Shown: positions 7,831 through 19,200, counted from the first letter of the stretch. The stretch is DNA of 64,000 nt from J029 sp964482495 (GCA_964482495.1 CAYZXS010000004.1:61137-125136), one strand, 5' to 3'. Numbers and translations are program-made. Notes: a model not told the origin generated them from the sequence alone.

Positions 7831-9927
7831 ATGCACCGAATCCGCCGCCCGCTCCTCCTGCTGCTGCCGCTGCTGCTCACCGGCGGCGCCTTCCTCTCCG
7901 CCGACGAAGGGCAGTGGCTGCCCGAGCAGATCCGCGACTTCGACTGGCCGGCGCTGGAGCAGCGCGGTCTGGCGCTCGAGGCCGACGAGATCTGGGACGG
8001 CGAGCGCGGCCTGCTCAGCGCCGCCGTCAACCTGAACGGCTGCAGCGCCAGCTTCGTCTCGCCGGAGGGGCTGATCGTCACCAACCACCACTGCGGCTAC
8101 GGCGCCATCAACGCCCACTCGACGCCCGAGAACAACCGCCTGGTCGACGGCTTCGCCGCGGCCGACTTCGGCGAGGAGCTGCCGGCGAAGGGCATGAAGA
8201 TCTCGATCGTGCGCGGCTACGAGGACGTCACCGCCGAGATGCACGCCGCCATGGAGGAGGCCGGCGACGACCCGGCGGCGCGCAAGCGGGCGGTCGACCG
8301 GCGCCGGCGCGAGCTGGCCGACGAGGCAAAGGGTCCCGGCCGCGACGCCACCGTCGTGCCCTACTTCGAGGGCCGGGTGTGGCGGTTGATCCTGCGCACG
8401 GTCTTCGAGGACGTGCGGCTGGTCTACGCCCCGCCGGCCGCGATCGGCGAGTACGGCGGCGAGGTCGACAACTGGATGTGGCCGCGCCACACGGGCGACT
8501 TCTGCTTCTTCCGCGCCTACGCGGCGCCCGACGGCACGCCGGCCAAGTACAGCGAGGACAACGTTCCCTACCGGCCCGAGCGCTGGTTAGAGGTCTCCGA
8601 GGAGGGGGTCGACGAGGGCGACCTGGTGATGGTGCTGGGCTACCCCGGCCGGACCGAGCGCTACCTCAGCTCGGTGTCGGTGGCGATGCGCGAGTCCTGG
8701 TACTACCCGATGCGGGAGCGGGTCTTCGGCGCCATGATCGACGGCATCCGCGAGTCGGTGGCCGGCGACCCGGCGGCCGAGCTGCGCTCGCGCTCGCGCG
8801 TCAAGAGCCTGTCGAACGGGCTCAAGAACGCCCAGGGCATGGTCTGGGGGCTGTCGCGCAACCGGGTCGTCGAGCGCAAGCAGCGCGAGGAGGCGGAATT
8901 CGCCGAGTGGGTGAAGGGCGACCGGCCGCGCAAGAAGCGCTACGGCGACGTGCTGGACGAGCTGCTCGAGCTCGACCGCCGGGAGCTGGTCCGGCAGGAG
9001 CGCGACTTCTTGCTGAGCGCGCTGACGAGCTACTCGACCCTGAGCCGCATGGGCCGCGACTTCGCCGATCACCTGCGGGACGGCGGCGAGCCGGACGACG
9101 AGGCCCTGGCGAAGAAGCTGGCCTCGAGCCGGCGCCGGGTCTACGCCGCGTCGGAGGAGGCGCTGTTCGGGCTGGTCTTCGAGGAGCTGTGGCGGATGCC
9201 GAAGGGGCAGCGGATGAAGCTGTGGAAGCAGCTGTTCCGCGGCGTCGACGACCGCGAGGAGGCCAACCGGATCGGCCGCTCCTTCGTGCGCGACAGCGGC
9301 CTGCTGGAGCCGGAGGCCTGGGCGGACATCGAGAAGCCGAAGGACGACCCGGTGGTGTGGCTGATGGACGAGCTGAAGGAGGACCTCGACGAGCTCAAGG
9401 AGTTCCGGGCGGCCCAGGCCGGGGCGCGGCTGAGCACCGGCGCGCTGTGGATCGAGGCTCAAGAGCAGTGGCGGGGCGAGCGCTTCTACCCCGACGCCAA
9501 CGGCACGCTGCGGGTCTCGGTGGCCTCGGTGAAGGGCTACGCGCCGCGCGACGGCGTCTGGCACACGCCGCGGACCACGGTGCGCGGCCTGCTCGACAAG
9601 CACACCGGCGAGGCGCCCTTCGACGCGCCCGAGCCGCTGCGGGCGGCCGGGGCAGGGGAGGAGGCCGGCGGCATCCCGGTCTGCTTCCTGAGCGACGCCG
9701 ACACCACCGGCGGCAACAGCGGCAGCCCGGTGGTGGACGGCCAGGGGCGCCTGGTCGGCCTGAACTTCGACCGGGTGTTCGAGAACGTCTCCGGCGACTT
9801 CGGCTGGAACGCCGAGCGCAGCCGCAACGTCAGCGTCGACATCCGCTACGTGCTCTGGCTGCTGCGCGAGGTCTACCCCTCGCCGCGGCTGCTGGAGGAG
9901 ATGGCGTCAGGCTCCTCCGTCAAGTGA
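7831..9927 (+). CDS. S46-family dipeptidyl-peptidase, DPP11-like
   Basis: 698-residue periplasmic or surface serine exopeptidase with a signal peptide (MHRIRRPLLLLLPLLL...). It would cleave dipeptides from the N-terminus of oligopeptides. The chymotrypsin-like triad is visible: His87 in TNHHCGYG, an Asp in the VDNWMWPRHTGDF block (probably Asp223), and Ser630 in GGNSGSP. An Arg lies 18 residues after the Ser (Arg648, LNFDR), the position that gives DPP11 enzymes preference for Asp/Glu at P1; DPP7 has Gly there. The last residues (SGSSVK) and the stop codon lie inside the palindrome at 9906. Follows the SurA-like gene in the same direction. Confidence 0.92.
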   Translation: MHRIRRPLLLLLPLLLTGGAFLSADEGQWLPEQIRDFDWPALEQRGLALEADEIWDGERGLLSAAVNLNGCSASFVSPEGLIVTNHHCGYGAINAHSTPENNRLVDGFAAADFGEELPAKGMKISIVRGYEDVTAEMHAAMEEAGDDPAARKRAVDRRRRELADEAKGPGRDATVVPYFEGRVWRLILRTVFEDVRLVYAPPAAIGEYGGEVDNWMWPRHTGDFCFFRAYAAPDGTPAKYSEDNVPYRPERWLEVSEEGVDEGDLVMVLGYPGRTERYLSSVSVAMRESWYYPMRERVFGAMIDGIRESVAGDPAAELRSRSRVKSLSNGLKNAQGMVWGLSRNRVVERKQREEAEFAEWVKGDRPRKKRYGDVLDELLELDRRELVRQERDFLLSALTSYSTLSRMGRDFADHLRDGGEPDDEALAKKLASSRRRVYAASEEALFGLVFEELWRMPKGQRMKLWKQLFRGVDDREEANRIGRSFVRDSGLLEPEAWADIEKPKDDPVVWLMDELKEDLDELKEFRAAQAGARLSTGALWIEAQEQWRGERFYPDANGTLRVSVASVKGYAPRDGVWHTPRTTVRGLLDKHTGEAPFDAPEPLRAAGAGEEAGGIPVCFLSDADTTGGNSGSPVVDGQGRLVGLNFDRVFENVSGDFGWNAERSRNVSVDIRYVLWLLREVYPSPRLLEEMASGSSVK

Positions 9928-9972
9928 TCGCGCCTGGCCGCCGGCCGCGATCACTTGACGAAGGAGCCTGAC
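9906..9972. repeat. Long near-perfect palindrome (copy A)
   Basis: Arms 9906-9932 and 9946-9972 match over 27 nt with one mismatch around a 13-nt GC loop. The left arm supplies the last codons and TGA of the S46 peptidase gene; the right arm supplies the same for the CYTH gene on the other strand. It doubles as a bidirectional hairpin between the two convergent genes. The arm begins with the GTCAGGCTCC core shared with the copy at 11348. Confidence 0.9.
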
Positions 9973-10580
9973 ACCATGCCGACCTCGAATTTGCTGGTGG
10001 TCGAGGGCTGCCAGCCGGTCTGCTCCCGGAGGCGGCGGAGCATCGTGCGCAGGCCGTCGGGCTCGCCTTGCTTGAGCTCGAGCTCGACCAAGCAGGCGGT
10101 CGAGGCGCCGTGGCTGCGGATCCACTGGACCCGGTCGCAGCTGAGCTCGACCCGGAGCTGGTGGCCGTCGCTGAGGTCGTGGATGCGGCGCTCCTGGCGG
10201 ACCTCGAAGAGCTTGGTCAGCTCCTTTCCGAGGGCGAATTCCTGGACGGCGCCGCCGAGGGTGGCGGGGGCGAAGGTCCAGCCGTCGCCGGGCTGCCACC
10301 CGACCTCCTCCTCGCGCTCCTCGCGCACCGCCAGGCCGTCGCCGCCGACCTCGCTGCAGGCCTTGAGCGTCAGCAGCCGGCGGCCGCCGAGGTCGCGCAG
10401 CCGCAGCGCCCAGCCCGACAGGTAGAGGTCCAGGTCGAGGGTGTCGAGGTAGTGGTCGGCGACGAGGAGGTGCTCGCCGTCGCTGACCGGATAGCCGAGC
10501 TCGGCCAGCACGGCGGGCGCACGATCGAGCTCCTCCGGTGCCGGGACCTCGAGCTTGGCTTCGATTTCGGACTGCGACAT
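9951..10580 (-). CDS. CYTH-domain (triphosphate tunnel metalloenzyme) protein
   Basis: 209-residue cytoplasmic protein of the CYTH superfamily, which includes class IV adenylate cyclases, thiamine triphosphatases and inorganic triphosphatases. The hallmark ExExK motif is at residues 5-9 (EIEAK). It is followed by a beta-barrel pattern with alternating charged residues: ALRLRDLGGRRLLTLK, REEREEEVG, QERRIHDLSDGHQLRVELSCD, VELELKQGE. These Arg, Lys and Glu residues would line the triphosphate tunnel. The exact substrate is not predictable. The C-terminal SGSFVK and stop come from the palindrome at 9906. Divergent from the membrane-protein gene at 10627. Confidence 0.85.
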   Translation of the reverse strand: MSQSEIEAKLEVPAPEELDRAPAVLAELGYPVSDGEHLLVADHYLDTLDLDLYLSGWALRLRDLGGRRLLTLKACSEVGGDGLAVREEREEEVGWQPGDGWTFAPATLGGAVQEFALGKELTKLFEVRQERRIHDLSDGHQLRVELSCDRVQWIRSHGASTACLVELELKQGEPDGLRTMLRRLREQTGWQPSTTSKFEVGMVSGSFVK

Positions 10581-10614
10581 GGCGGCGGGGGGTGGGGGAG
10601 GCCTGCAACCAGAA

Positions 10615-10620
10615 TAGAGT
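10615..10620 (+). promoter_or_regulatory. Candidate -10 box (TAGAGT) of a leaderless gene
   Basis: TAGAGT ends exactly 6 nt before the GTG start at 10627, the spacing expected when transcription starts at the first base of the start codon. No room remains for a Shine-Dalgarno site. Confidence 0.55.
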
Positions 10621-10626
10621 GGGGGC

Positions 10627-11373
10627 GTGGACTTCGTCTTGCGGCCGCTGCGGAAGCGGGAGATCCTGGTCCAGGGCGCGGCCCTGGCGCTGGGCTCCTT
10701 GCCGCGGCTGTTCCTGATCCAGCTGCTCTTCCTCGGGCCCGTGGAGCCGCTCCTGGCCTGGCTGCAGGGCTGGGCCGAACTCGACCCCTGGCTCGCTGTG
10801 CCGCTGGAGGTCCTGGGAATCCTGATTCAGGTCGTGGCTGGCTTCGCGGCCGTCGGCATGAGCCTGAAGGTGATCGCCGACCAGTACCTGCGCCGGCGCC
10901 CGACGGTCGAGCAGCAGCTCCGCTTCGCCGCTCACCGCTTGGGGCCGCTGACCTGGACCAGCCTCGTCTACACCCTGCGGCTCGGGGTCGCCTTCTTGTG
11001 CCTGATCGTCCCCGGGGTAGTGCGCTTCCTGCGGTGGTTCTTCATGCAGCAGGTGGTGGTGCTCGAGGGCTTGCGCGGCCGGGCGGCGCTGCGCCGGAGC
11101 GCCGAGATCTGGCGCAGCGGCCGCGGCAAGGTGGTGGCCCTGATCCTGCTCGCGGCGCTGCTCAAGGGCCTGGTCGACCTGGTCGCCGAGACGCTGGCGG
11201 CGACCCTGGGCTACGAGCGGCTCTGGCGGCTGGTCGGAACCGGCCTCGCCGGCTCCCTCCAGGCGGGCGTGTTCACCATCACCTACTTCGACCTGCGCAT
11301 GCGCCAGCGCGGCTTCGGCTGGCACACCCTGCAGCGGGAGATCGACCAGGTGTCAGGCTCCTCCGTCGAGTGA
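10627..11373 (+). CDS. Polytopic membrane protein of unknown function
   Basis: 248 residues with about four to five hydrophobic segments (roughly 14-36, 63-84, 112-132, 175-195, 210-230). It contains a central amphipathic stretch RRSAEIWRSGRGKVVALILL of the sort found in membrane domains of glycerophosphodiester phosphodiesterase-like and DUF-type proteins. No catalytic motif is recognised. The start is a GTG placed 6 nt after a TAGAGT box. The last residues SGSSVE and the TGA lie within the palindrome at 11348, so the native C-terminus has been set by that repeat. Divergent from the CYTH gene. Confidence 0.62.
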   Translation: MDFVLRPLRKREILVQGAALALGSLPRLFLIQLLFLGPVEPLLAWLQGWAELDPWLAVPLEVLGILIQVVAGFAAVGMSLKVIADQYLRRRPTVEQQLRFAAHRLGPLTWTSLVYTLRLGVAFLCLIVPGVVRFLRWFFMQQVVVLEGLRGRAALRRSAEIWRSGRGKVVALILLAALLKGLVDLVAETLAATLGYERLWRLVGTGLAGSLQAGVFTITYFDLRMRQRGFGWHTLQREIDQVSGSSVE

Positions 11374-11425
11374 TCGTGGGGGCAGCCCGTCCGCCGCGGT
11401 TCCTTGACGGCGGAGCCTGACACCT
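11348..11425. repeat. Long palindrome (copy B)
   Basis: Arms 11348-11371 and 11402-11425 match over 24 nt with 3 mismatches around a 30-nt loop. The left arm shares the GTCAGGCTCCTCCGTC core with copy A at 9906 and gives the upstream membrane protein the same C-terminal tail (SGSSVE). It lies between two convergent genes, the other being sdhB, and can act as a bidirectional terminator hairpin. Confidence 0.88.
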
Positions 11426-11439
11426 CTGCGCGGCGACAC

Positions 11440-12171
11440 CTAGCAGCAGATGTAGTCGCGGTTCATCTTGGCGATGAACTTGACGCTGATCTCCTTGGGG
11501 CAGACGGCCTCGCACTCGAAGTGGTTGCTGCAGGGACCGAAGCCCTCGGCGTCCATCTGGGCCACCATCGCCTCGAGGCGGCGCTTGTGCTCGACCTTGC
11601 CTTGCGGCAGGTGGCCGAGGTGGCCGATCTTGGCCGACACGAAGAGCATCGCCGACCCGTTCGGGCAGCTCGCCACGCAGGCGCCGCAGCCGATGCAGGC
11701 CGCCGCGTCCATGGCGGTGTCGGCGTCCTCCTTCGGGATCAGGATGGCGTTGGCGTCCTGGGCCGCGCCGGCGTTGATCGAGGTGTAGCCGCCGGCCTGG
11801 ATGATGCGCTCGAAGGCGCTGCGGTCGACGACCAGGTCCTTGATCACCGGGAAGGCGCGCGAGCGCCACGGCTCGAGGTAGATCGAGTCGCCGTCCTGGA
11901 AGCTGCGCATGTGCAGCTGGCAGGTCGTGATCCCCTCATCCGGACCATGCGCGATGCCGTTGATGATCAGCGAGCAGGTGCCGCAGATGCCCTCGCGGCA
12001 GTCGTGGTCGAAGTGGATCGGCTCCACTCCCTCGCCCACCAGGTCCTCGTTGACCTTGTCCAGCATCTCGAGGAAGGACATGTCCTCGGTGATCTCCGTA
12101 GCGCGGATGATCTCCATCTTGCCGGGCTGGTCGGGGCCGGCCTGGCGCCAGACGTGCAGGGTGAGTTCCAT
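11440..12171 (-). CDS. sdhB: Succinate dehydrogenase/fumarate reductase iron-sulfur subunit
   Basis: 243-residue electron-transfer subunit of complex II. The N-terminal plant-type 2Fe-2S site is CREGICGTC plus Cys84. The C-terminal bacterial ferredoxin part has CIGCGACVASCP (Cys159, 162, 165, 169) and Cys214, 220, 224, holding the 4Fe-4S and 3Fe-4S centres. It carries electrons from the FAD subunit to quinone at the membrane. The protein ends abruptly at a Cys pair (YICC), a little short but with every ligand present. Last gene of the minus-strand sdhCAB operon, 14 nt after sdhA. Confidence 0.95.
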   Translation of the reverse strand: MELTLHVWRQAGPDQPGKMEIIRATEITEDMSFLEMLDKVNEDLVGEGVEPIHFDHDCREGICGTCSLIINGIAHGPDEGITTCQLHMRSFQDGDSIYLEPWRSRAFPVIKDLVVDRSAFERIIQAGGYTSINAGAAQDANAILIPKEDADTAMDAAACIGCGACVASCPNGSAMLFVSAKIGHLGHLPQGKVEHKRRLEAMVAQMDAEGFGPCSNHFECEAVCPKEISVKFIAKMNRDYICC

Positions 12172-12185
12172 TTCCTCTCCTCCCT

Positions 12186-14111
<1,926 letters not shown>

Positions 14112-14123
14112 GGTTGTCCCTCC

Positions 14124-14846
14124 CTATTGAGCGTGGAGGAGGCCGAAGAGGTGTCCCTCGCCCAGCCCGAAGAGCAGGACGGCGATCGGGATCGAGCAGT
14201 TGCCGACCACGATCAGGCCGGCGAAGCCCTTGGCGAAGAGGTCGGTCTTGCCGGCCTCCTTGCCGGCGCCGCGCAGGCCGAGCGTCTGGAACAAGGAGGA
14301 GGCGCCGTGGCTCAAGTGCACGCCGAGCAGGATCTGCGCCACGATGTAGAGCAAGCTGACGCCGCCGTGGGAGAAGCCCGCCACCACCATGGCGTAGACG
14401 TCGAGCGCGTGCTCGCCCTCGCCGCCGGCCGGGTGCTTCAGGGCCTCCAGCTCGGCGCTGGTGACCACCGTGAAGTGCAGCAGGTGCCAGACCAGGAAGA
14501 CCACCACCAGGCCGCCGGTGAGCAGCATGGTCTTGGCCGGGATGGTGGTCTGGACGCTGCCCGGGTGGGAGTAGGGGATCGGCCGGGCGGCCGCGGTGTC
14601 CCTCCAGACCTTGATCGCGGCGAGCACGTGGGCGCCCAGGATCGCCAGCAGGCCGAGCCGGATCACCCACAGCAGCGGGCCGAGCCCTTGGAGCTTGCCG
14701 GCGTAGGCGTTGAGCTGCTCGGCGCCCAGGAAGATCTGGAGGTTGCCGAGCATGTGGCCGAGGACGAACAGCATCAACAGGATGCCGCTGACGGCCATGA
14801 CCGTCTTTGCCCCGATGGAGGAATTCAGTTTCGTATTCAGACTCAT
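14124..14846 (-). CDS. sdhC: Succinate dehydrogenase cytochrome b subunit, type B
   Basis: 240-residue membrane anchor with five transmembrane helices (about 14-34, 57-78, 103-125, 150-180 and 205-230). It is a single fused subunit of the Bacillus/Wolinella type that binds two haems b and quinone. His residues at helix ends (GHMLGN, LGAHVLAA, VWHLLHF, GVHLSHG) are the expected axial ligands. First gene of the sdhCAB operon, read away from the cytochrome c gene at 15008. The ATG at 14846 is 50 codons inside a longer open frame; the upstream part lacks conserved features and would overlap the divergent promoter. Confidence 0.88.
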   Translation of the reverse strand: MSLNTKLNSSIGAKTVMAVSGILLMLFVLGHMLGNLQIFLGAEQLNAYAGKLQGLGPLLWVIRLGLLAILGAHVLAAIKVWRDTAAARPIPYSHPGSVQTTIPAKTMLLTGGLVVVFLVWHLLHFTVVTSAELEALKHPAGGEGEHALDVYAMVVAGFSHGGVSLLYIVAQILLGVHLSHGASSLFQTLGLRGAGKEAGKTDLFAKGFAGLIVVGNCSIPIAVLLFGLGEGHLFGLLHAQ

Positions 14847-14995
14847 CCCGAGTTCCCAGGAATGGACTGCGGACTGCGCGGAGTGGAAGAGGAATCGAAG
14901 CCCCGTCAGGCGGGCCGCCTTCCTCCGGCGGGGCGCAAAGGATAGCAAGGCGTCCAAGGCCCTCGGGAGCTTCCAGGATGCTTTGTCGGGTGGCA

Positions 14996-15001
14996 TACTT
15001 T
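14996..15001 (+). promoter_or_regulatory. Candidate -10 box (TACTTT) of a leaderless gene
   Basis: TACTTT ends exactly 6 nt before the ATG of the cytochrome c gene at 15008. The spacing is identical to that seen at 10615, 40961, 53855 and 57299. Confidence 0.55.
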
Positions 15002-15007
15002 CCGGTC

Positions 15008-15385
15008 ATGGAACGCATCTGGAAGCCCATCCTTCTGAGCGCCGCCGGCACCCTGCTGATCGCAGCCTGCGGCGGCGGCGGCGCCGATTCGGGCCCTTCG
15101 GCCACCGTCAAGGCGGCGGGTGAGGAGGTCTTCAAGACCACCTGCTCGCCCTGCCACGGCGACACGGGCGTGGGCGACGGTCTGGCGGCCGCGAACCTCG
15201 ACCCGAAGCCCCGGAACTACACCGACAAGACCTGGCAGGACTCGGTCACCGACCAGGAGATCAAGGACGTGATCAGCAAGGGCGGCGAAGCCAACGGCCT
15301 GAGCAACACCATGGCCGCGTACGGTCACCTGACCGAAGACCAGCTCAACGGCCTGGTCTGGAAGATCCGCTCCTTCGCCGAGTAG
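15008..15385 (+). CDS. Monohaem lipoprotein cytochrome c
   Basis: 125-residue periplasmic cytochrome with a lipobox (LLIAACG, Cys21) and one class I haem site CSPCH. The C-terminal pattern (SNTMAAYGHLTEDQLNGLVWKI) holds the likely axial Met (Met102 or so). Its membrane tether and position between sdh and the alternative complex III/caa3 operon suggest it shuttles electrons within the respiratory chain, for example from complex III to oxidase or as a side donor; this is inferred. It has its own leaderless-type promoter and a stem-loop behind it. Confidence 0.85.
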   Translation: MERIWKPILLSAAGTLLIAACGGGGADSGPSATVKAAGEEVFKTTCSPCHGDTGVGDGLAAANLDPKPRNYTDKTWQDSVTDQEIKDVISKGGEANGLSNTMAAYGHLTEDQLNGLVWKIRSFAE

Positions 15386-15462
15386 GACGGACCCCCTCTT
15401 CCGGGCGATCGGCCCCGACCGTTCGCCTGGGGAAATATACTTCCAGCGGGGAGCCAGGTATT

Positions 15463-15489
15463 CCGCCGAAAAGCACCTCTTTTCGGCGG
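15463..15489. terminator. Perfect 11-bp stem-loop, probable terminator
   Basis: 15463-15473 pairs perfectly with 15479-15489 around a 5-nt loop, with A-rich and T-rich inner segments. No U-tract follows, so termination strength is uncertain. It lies 78 nt after the cytochrome c stop and 108 nt before the ActA start. Confidence 0.55.
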
Positions 15490-15538
15490 ATGCCCCTCCA
15501 CCGCCTTCCCTGAAGTCGGTAAATTGTCCGGCCACCCG

Positions 15539-15572
15539 AGGCCAGGAGTTCCGTTCATGACGGAATTGGCCT
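15539..15572 (+). promoter_or_regulatory. Palindromic operator candidate upstream of the respiratory operon
   Basis: Inner inverted repeat TTCCGT-tcatg-ACGGAA (15549-15565), flanked by outer arms AGGCCA (15539-15544) and TGGCCT (15567-15572). It lies 26 nt before the ActA ATG, the right place for a dimeric regulator. The regulator is unknown. Confidence 0.5.
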
Positions 15573-15597
15573 GGGATCCACCTTCCCTCCGCCCCCC

Positions 15598-16260
15598 ATG
15601 AGCCTGTTCCAGTTCCCCCGTTGGACGGACAAGCTCCGCCCGTTGCTCGGTGTCACGCTGCTCGTGGCGCCGGCCTACGTGACGGCGCTGTTCTACTTTG
15701 GCGCGTCCCCCGAGACGCTGGCCGTCGGCTACGCCCCTGAGCAACCGATCCCGTTCAGCCACGCGCTGCACGCCGGCGAGCTCGGAATGGACTGCCGCTA
15801 CTGCCACACCACGGTCGAGGAGGCGTCCCACGCGGCGATCCCGTCGACCTCGGTGTGCCTGAACTGCCACGAGCGCATCGTGCCCGAGAGCCCGCTGTTG
15901 GCCCCGCTGCAGGAGAGCAAGCAGACCGGGAAGCCGGTGCCGTGGGTGCGCGTGCACGACCTGCCGGACTACGTCTACTTCGACCACAGCGCCCACGTGC
16001 TCAGCGGCGTCAGCTGCGTCGAGTGCCACGGCCGGGTCGACCGCATGGACGTCGTCAAGCAGGTGGAGTCCCTGAGCATGGCTTGGTGCCTCGACTGCCA
16101 CCGGGATCCCGAGCCGGCCCGCCGGCCGCGCGAGTTCGTCACCGAGCTCGACTGGACCGCCCCCAAGGACCTCTCCCCCGACGACCTGCCGGCCCGCCGC
16201 CTGGTCAAGGACGAGAACGGCCTCGATCCGATGGAGGACTGCTCCACATGTCACCGCTGA
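15598..16260 (+). CDS. actA: Alternative complex III pentahaem cytochrome subunit ActA
   Basis: 220-residue pentahaem cytochrome c, the electron-exit subunit of alternative complex III (quinol:cytochrome c/HiPIP oxidoreductase). One N-terminal membrane helix (about 15-34) anchors it. Five CxxCH sites lie at residues 66-70, 87-91, 140-144, 164-168 and 215-219. Electrons come from quinol oxidised by ActC/ActF through the iron-sulfur clusters of ActB. First gene of the operon running to 29087; its end overlaps the ActB start by 13 nt. The ATG at 15598 follows a C-rich leader without a clear ribosome-binding site. Confidence 0.93.
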   Translation: MSLFQFPRWTDKLRPLLGVTLLVAPAYVTALFYFGASPETLAVGYAPEQPIPFSHALHAGELGMDCRYCHTTVEEASHAAIPSTSVCLNCHERIVPESPLLAPLQESKQTGKPVPWVRVHDLPDYVYFDHSAHVLSGVSCVECHGRVDRMDVVKQVESLSMAWCLDCHRDPEPARRPREFVTELDWTAPKDLSPDDLPARRLVKDENGLDPMEDCSTCHR

Positions 16261-19200
16261 TCCGAGACGAAGCCAACCAGACCTACTGGCGCAGCCTCGA
16301 GCAGCTGGCCGCCACCCCTGAGTACCAGGAGCTCGCCGCGAAGGAATTCCCGGCCGGCGACGAGGTGAACTGGACCGAGTCCTCTCGGCGCCGGTTCCTT
16401 CAGCTGGTCGGGGCGTCGGTCGCGCTCGCTGGCGCCTCCAGCTGCTACTGGCAGAAGGAGACCATCGCCCCCTTCAACGACCGGCCCGAGGGCCGGGTGC
16501 CGGGCCAGGCGCGCCACTTCGCCACCTCCATGGAGCTGGGCGGGTGGGGCACCGGGCTGGTCGTGACCAGCTACGACGGCCGCCCGACGAAGGTCGAGGG
16601 CAACCCCGAGCACCCCGCAAGTGCTGGCGCGACAAGCATTTACGCGCAGGCCGCGACGCTCGAGCTGTACGATCCGGACCGCAGCCGGGCGGTCGGCCGC
16701 ATCGCGGACGGCGCCGCTCAAGCCTCGAGCTGGAAGGAGTTCGACCGCTGGGCCGAGAACCGCTTCACCAACCTGGCGGGCAACGGCGCCGAACTGGCGG
16801 TGATCGCCGAGGCCACCAGCTCCCCGAGCATGGCGCGGCTCCGGGCGCGCTTCGCCAAGCGCTTCCCCAAAGCCGCCTGGGCCACCTGGGAGGCGGTCGG
16901 GCGTAGCGCCGAGACCGCCGGCTGCGAGCTGGCCTTCGGCCAGTCCCTGCGGCCGCTCTATCACTTCGAGAACGCGCTCGCGGTCCTGTGCCTGGACGAC
17001 GACCCGCTGCTCGACCACCCGAACGCTCTGCGCCACGCTCGCGGCTTCGCCAGCCGGCGCAAGCCCGAGGGCGAGATGAGCCGGATCTACGCTGCCGAGA
17101 GCCGCTTCAGCTCCACCGGCGCGGCCGCCGACCACCGGCTGCCGCTGCGCTCGGAGCAGATCGAGGCCTTCCTTCTCGACCTCGAGGCCGTCCTGGCCGC
17201 GGAGCACGGGCTGTCCTTGCCCGACCCCGCCTCGGGCGGCAACCTGAGCGGCGAGTCCGTGCGCGAGTTCCTGAAGGCGGCCGCCGAGGACCTCGCCGGT
17301 CACCGCGGCGGCGGCCTGATCACCGTCGGCGCCGGCCAGCCCGCCCGGGTCCACGCCCGCGCCCACCGGCTCAACCAGCTGCTGGGCAACGCCGGCCGCA
17401 CCGTCGAGTACCTGCCGGCCGAGTCCTCCGACCCGATCGCCGAGCTCGGCGCGGTGACCGAGGGCCTGAACGCCGGCCGATACAAGACGGTGGTGGTGAT
17501 CGGGGGCAACCCGGTCTACGACGCCCCGGCCGACTTCGGCTTCGCCGAGGCCTACGCCAAGGCCGAGGAGCGGGTCCACCTGTCCCTCTACCGGAACGAG
17601 ACCTCCGAGGCCTCGACCTGGCAGCTGCCGCGGACCCACTTCCTGGAGTCCTGGGGCGACTGCCTGGGCTGGGACGGCACCATCACCCTGCGCCAGCCGC
17701 TGATCGACCCGCTCTGGGGCGGCCGCGGCGAGCTGGAGCTGATGGCGCGCATGGTCGAGGCGGTCGAGCTCGAGGGCCGCGGCATCGTCCGCAAGACCCA
17801 CGACGTCGACGACTCCGCCTGGCGGACCCTGCTCCACGACGGCCTGAAGAAGGACAGCCGGCCCGCGGCGGTCCAGGTCCGGGCGGGCAAGCTGGACCCG
17901 CCGGCCCTCGCCTCCGGGCAGACCAAGGGCCACGCCGGCAACGGCGAGCTCGAGCTCTGCTTCCACGCCGACAGCACCCTCTACGACGGCCGCTTCGCCA
18001 ACAGCGGCTGGCTGCAGGAGCTGCCCGACCCGCTGACCACCATGGTGTGGGACAACGCGGTGCTCATCGGAGTCGGCACCGCCGAGGAGCTCGGGGTGGA
18101 GAACGCCACCTTGGTCGACCTCGAGGTCAACGGCCGCAGCATGACCGTGCCGGCCTACGTGATGCCCGGCCAGGCGCCGGGTTCGCTGGCGCTGGCGCTG
18201 GGCTACGGCCGCACCGTCGCCGGACACGTCGGCGGCCTGGTCAGCGACGACGTCGCCCCGGTCGGCTTCGACATCTACCCGCTGCGGAACAGCGCCGACC
18301 CTTACCGGGTCTCGGGGGTCACGGTCACGCCGACCGGCACGCCCTTCGAGCTGGCGATGATGCAGGACCACCACCAGATCGACACGATCGGCCAGGAAGG
18401 CCGGGACGCGCGATTGGACCAGGTGGTCCGCGAGGCCGACCTGGCCGAGTACAAGCAGCACCCCGACTTCGCCCAGCACATGGTGCACCACCCGCCGCAG
18501 GAGTCGCTGTGGCCGGAGCGCACCTACGAGGAGGGGCGCAAGTGGGGGATGAACATCGACCTCAACCAGTGCATCGGCTGCAACGCCTGCACCATCGCCT
18601 GCCAGTCCGAGAACAACATCTCGGTGGTCGGCAAGGACCAGGTGCTGGTCGGCCGCGAAATGCAGTGGATCCGGATCGACCGCTACTTCAAGGGCGGGAC
18701 CGACAACCCCGAGGTCGTCAACCAGCCCATGGCCTGCCAGCACTGCGAGATGGCGCCGTGCGAGCAGGTCTGCCCGGTGGCGGCCACCACCCACAGCAGC
18801 GAAGGTCTGAACGACATGATCTACAACCGCTGCGTGGGCACCCGCTACTGCTCCAACAACTGCCCCTTCAAGGTCCGCCGCTTCAACTACTTCAACCTCA
18901 ACGAGGACCTGAAGGGACCGGACAACGAGGTCCGGTGGATGGCGAAGAACCCCGAGGTGACGGTCCGCTTCCGCGGGGTGATGGAGAAGTGCAGCTTCTG
19001 CGTCCAGCGGATCGCGGCGGTCAAGCACGACGCCCGGGTCGCGGACCGCGAGGTCGGCGGCGACGAGGTCGTCACCGCCTGCCAGCAGGTCTGCCCGACC
19101 GAGGCCATCGTCTTCGGCGACCTGAACGACCCCAACAGCCGGGTCGCGCAGCTGCAGAAGAGCGGCCGCGCCTACGAGATGCTCAGCGAGCTGAACCTGA

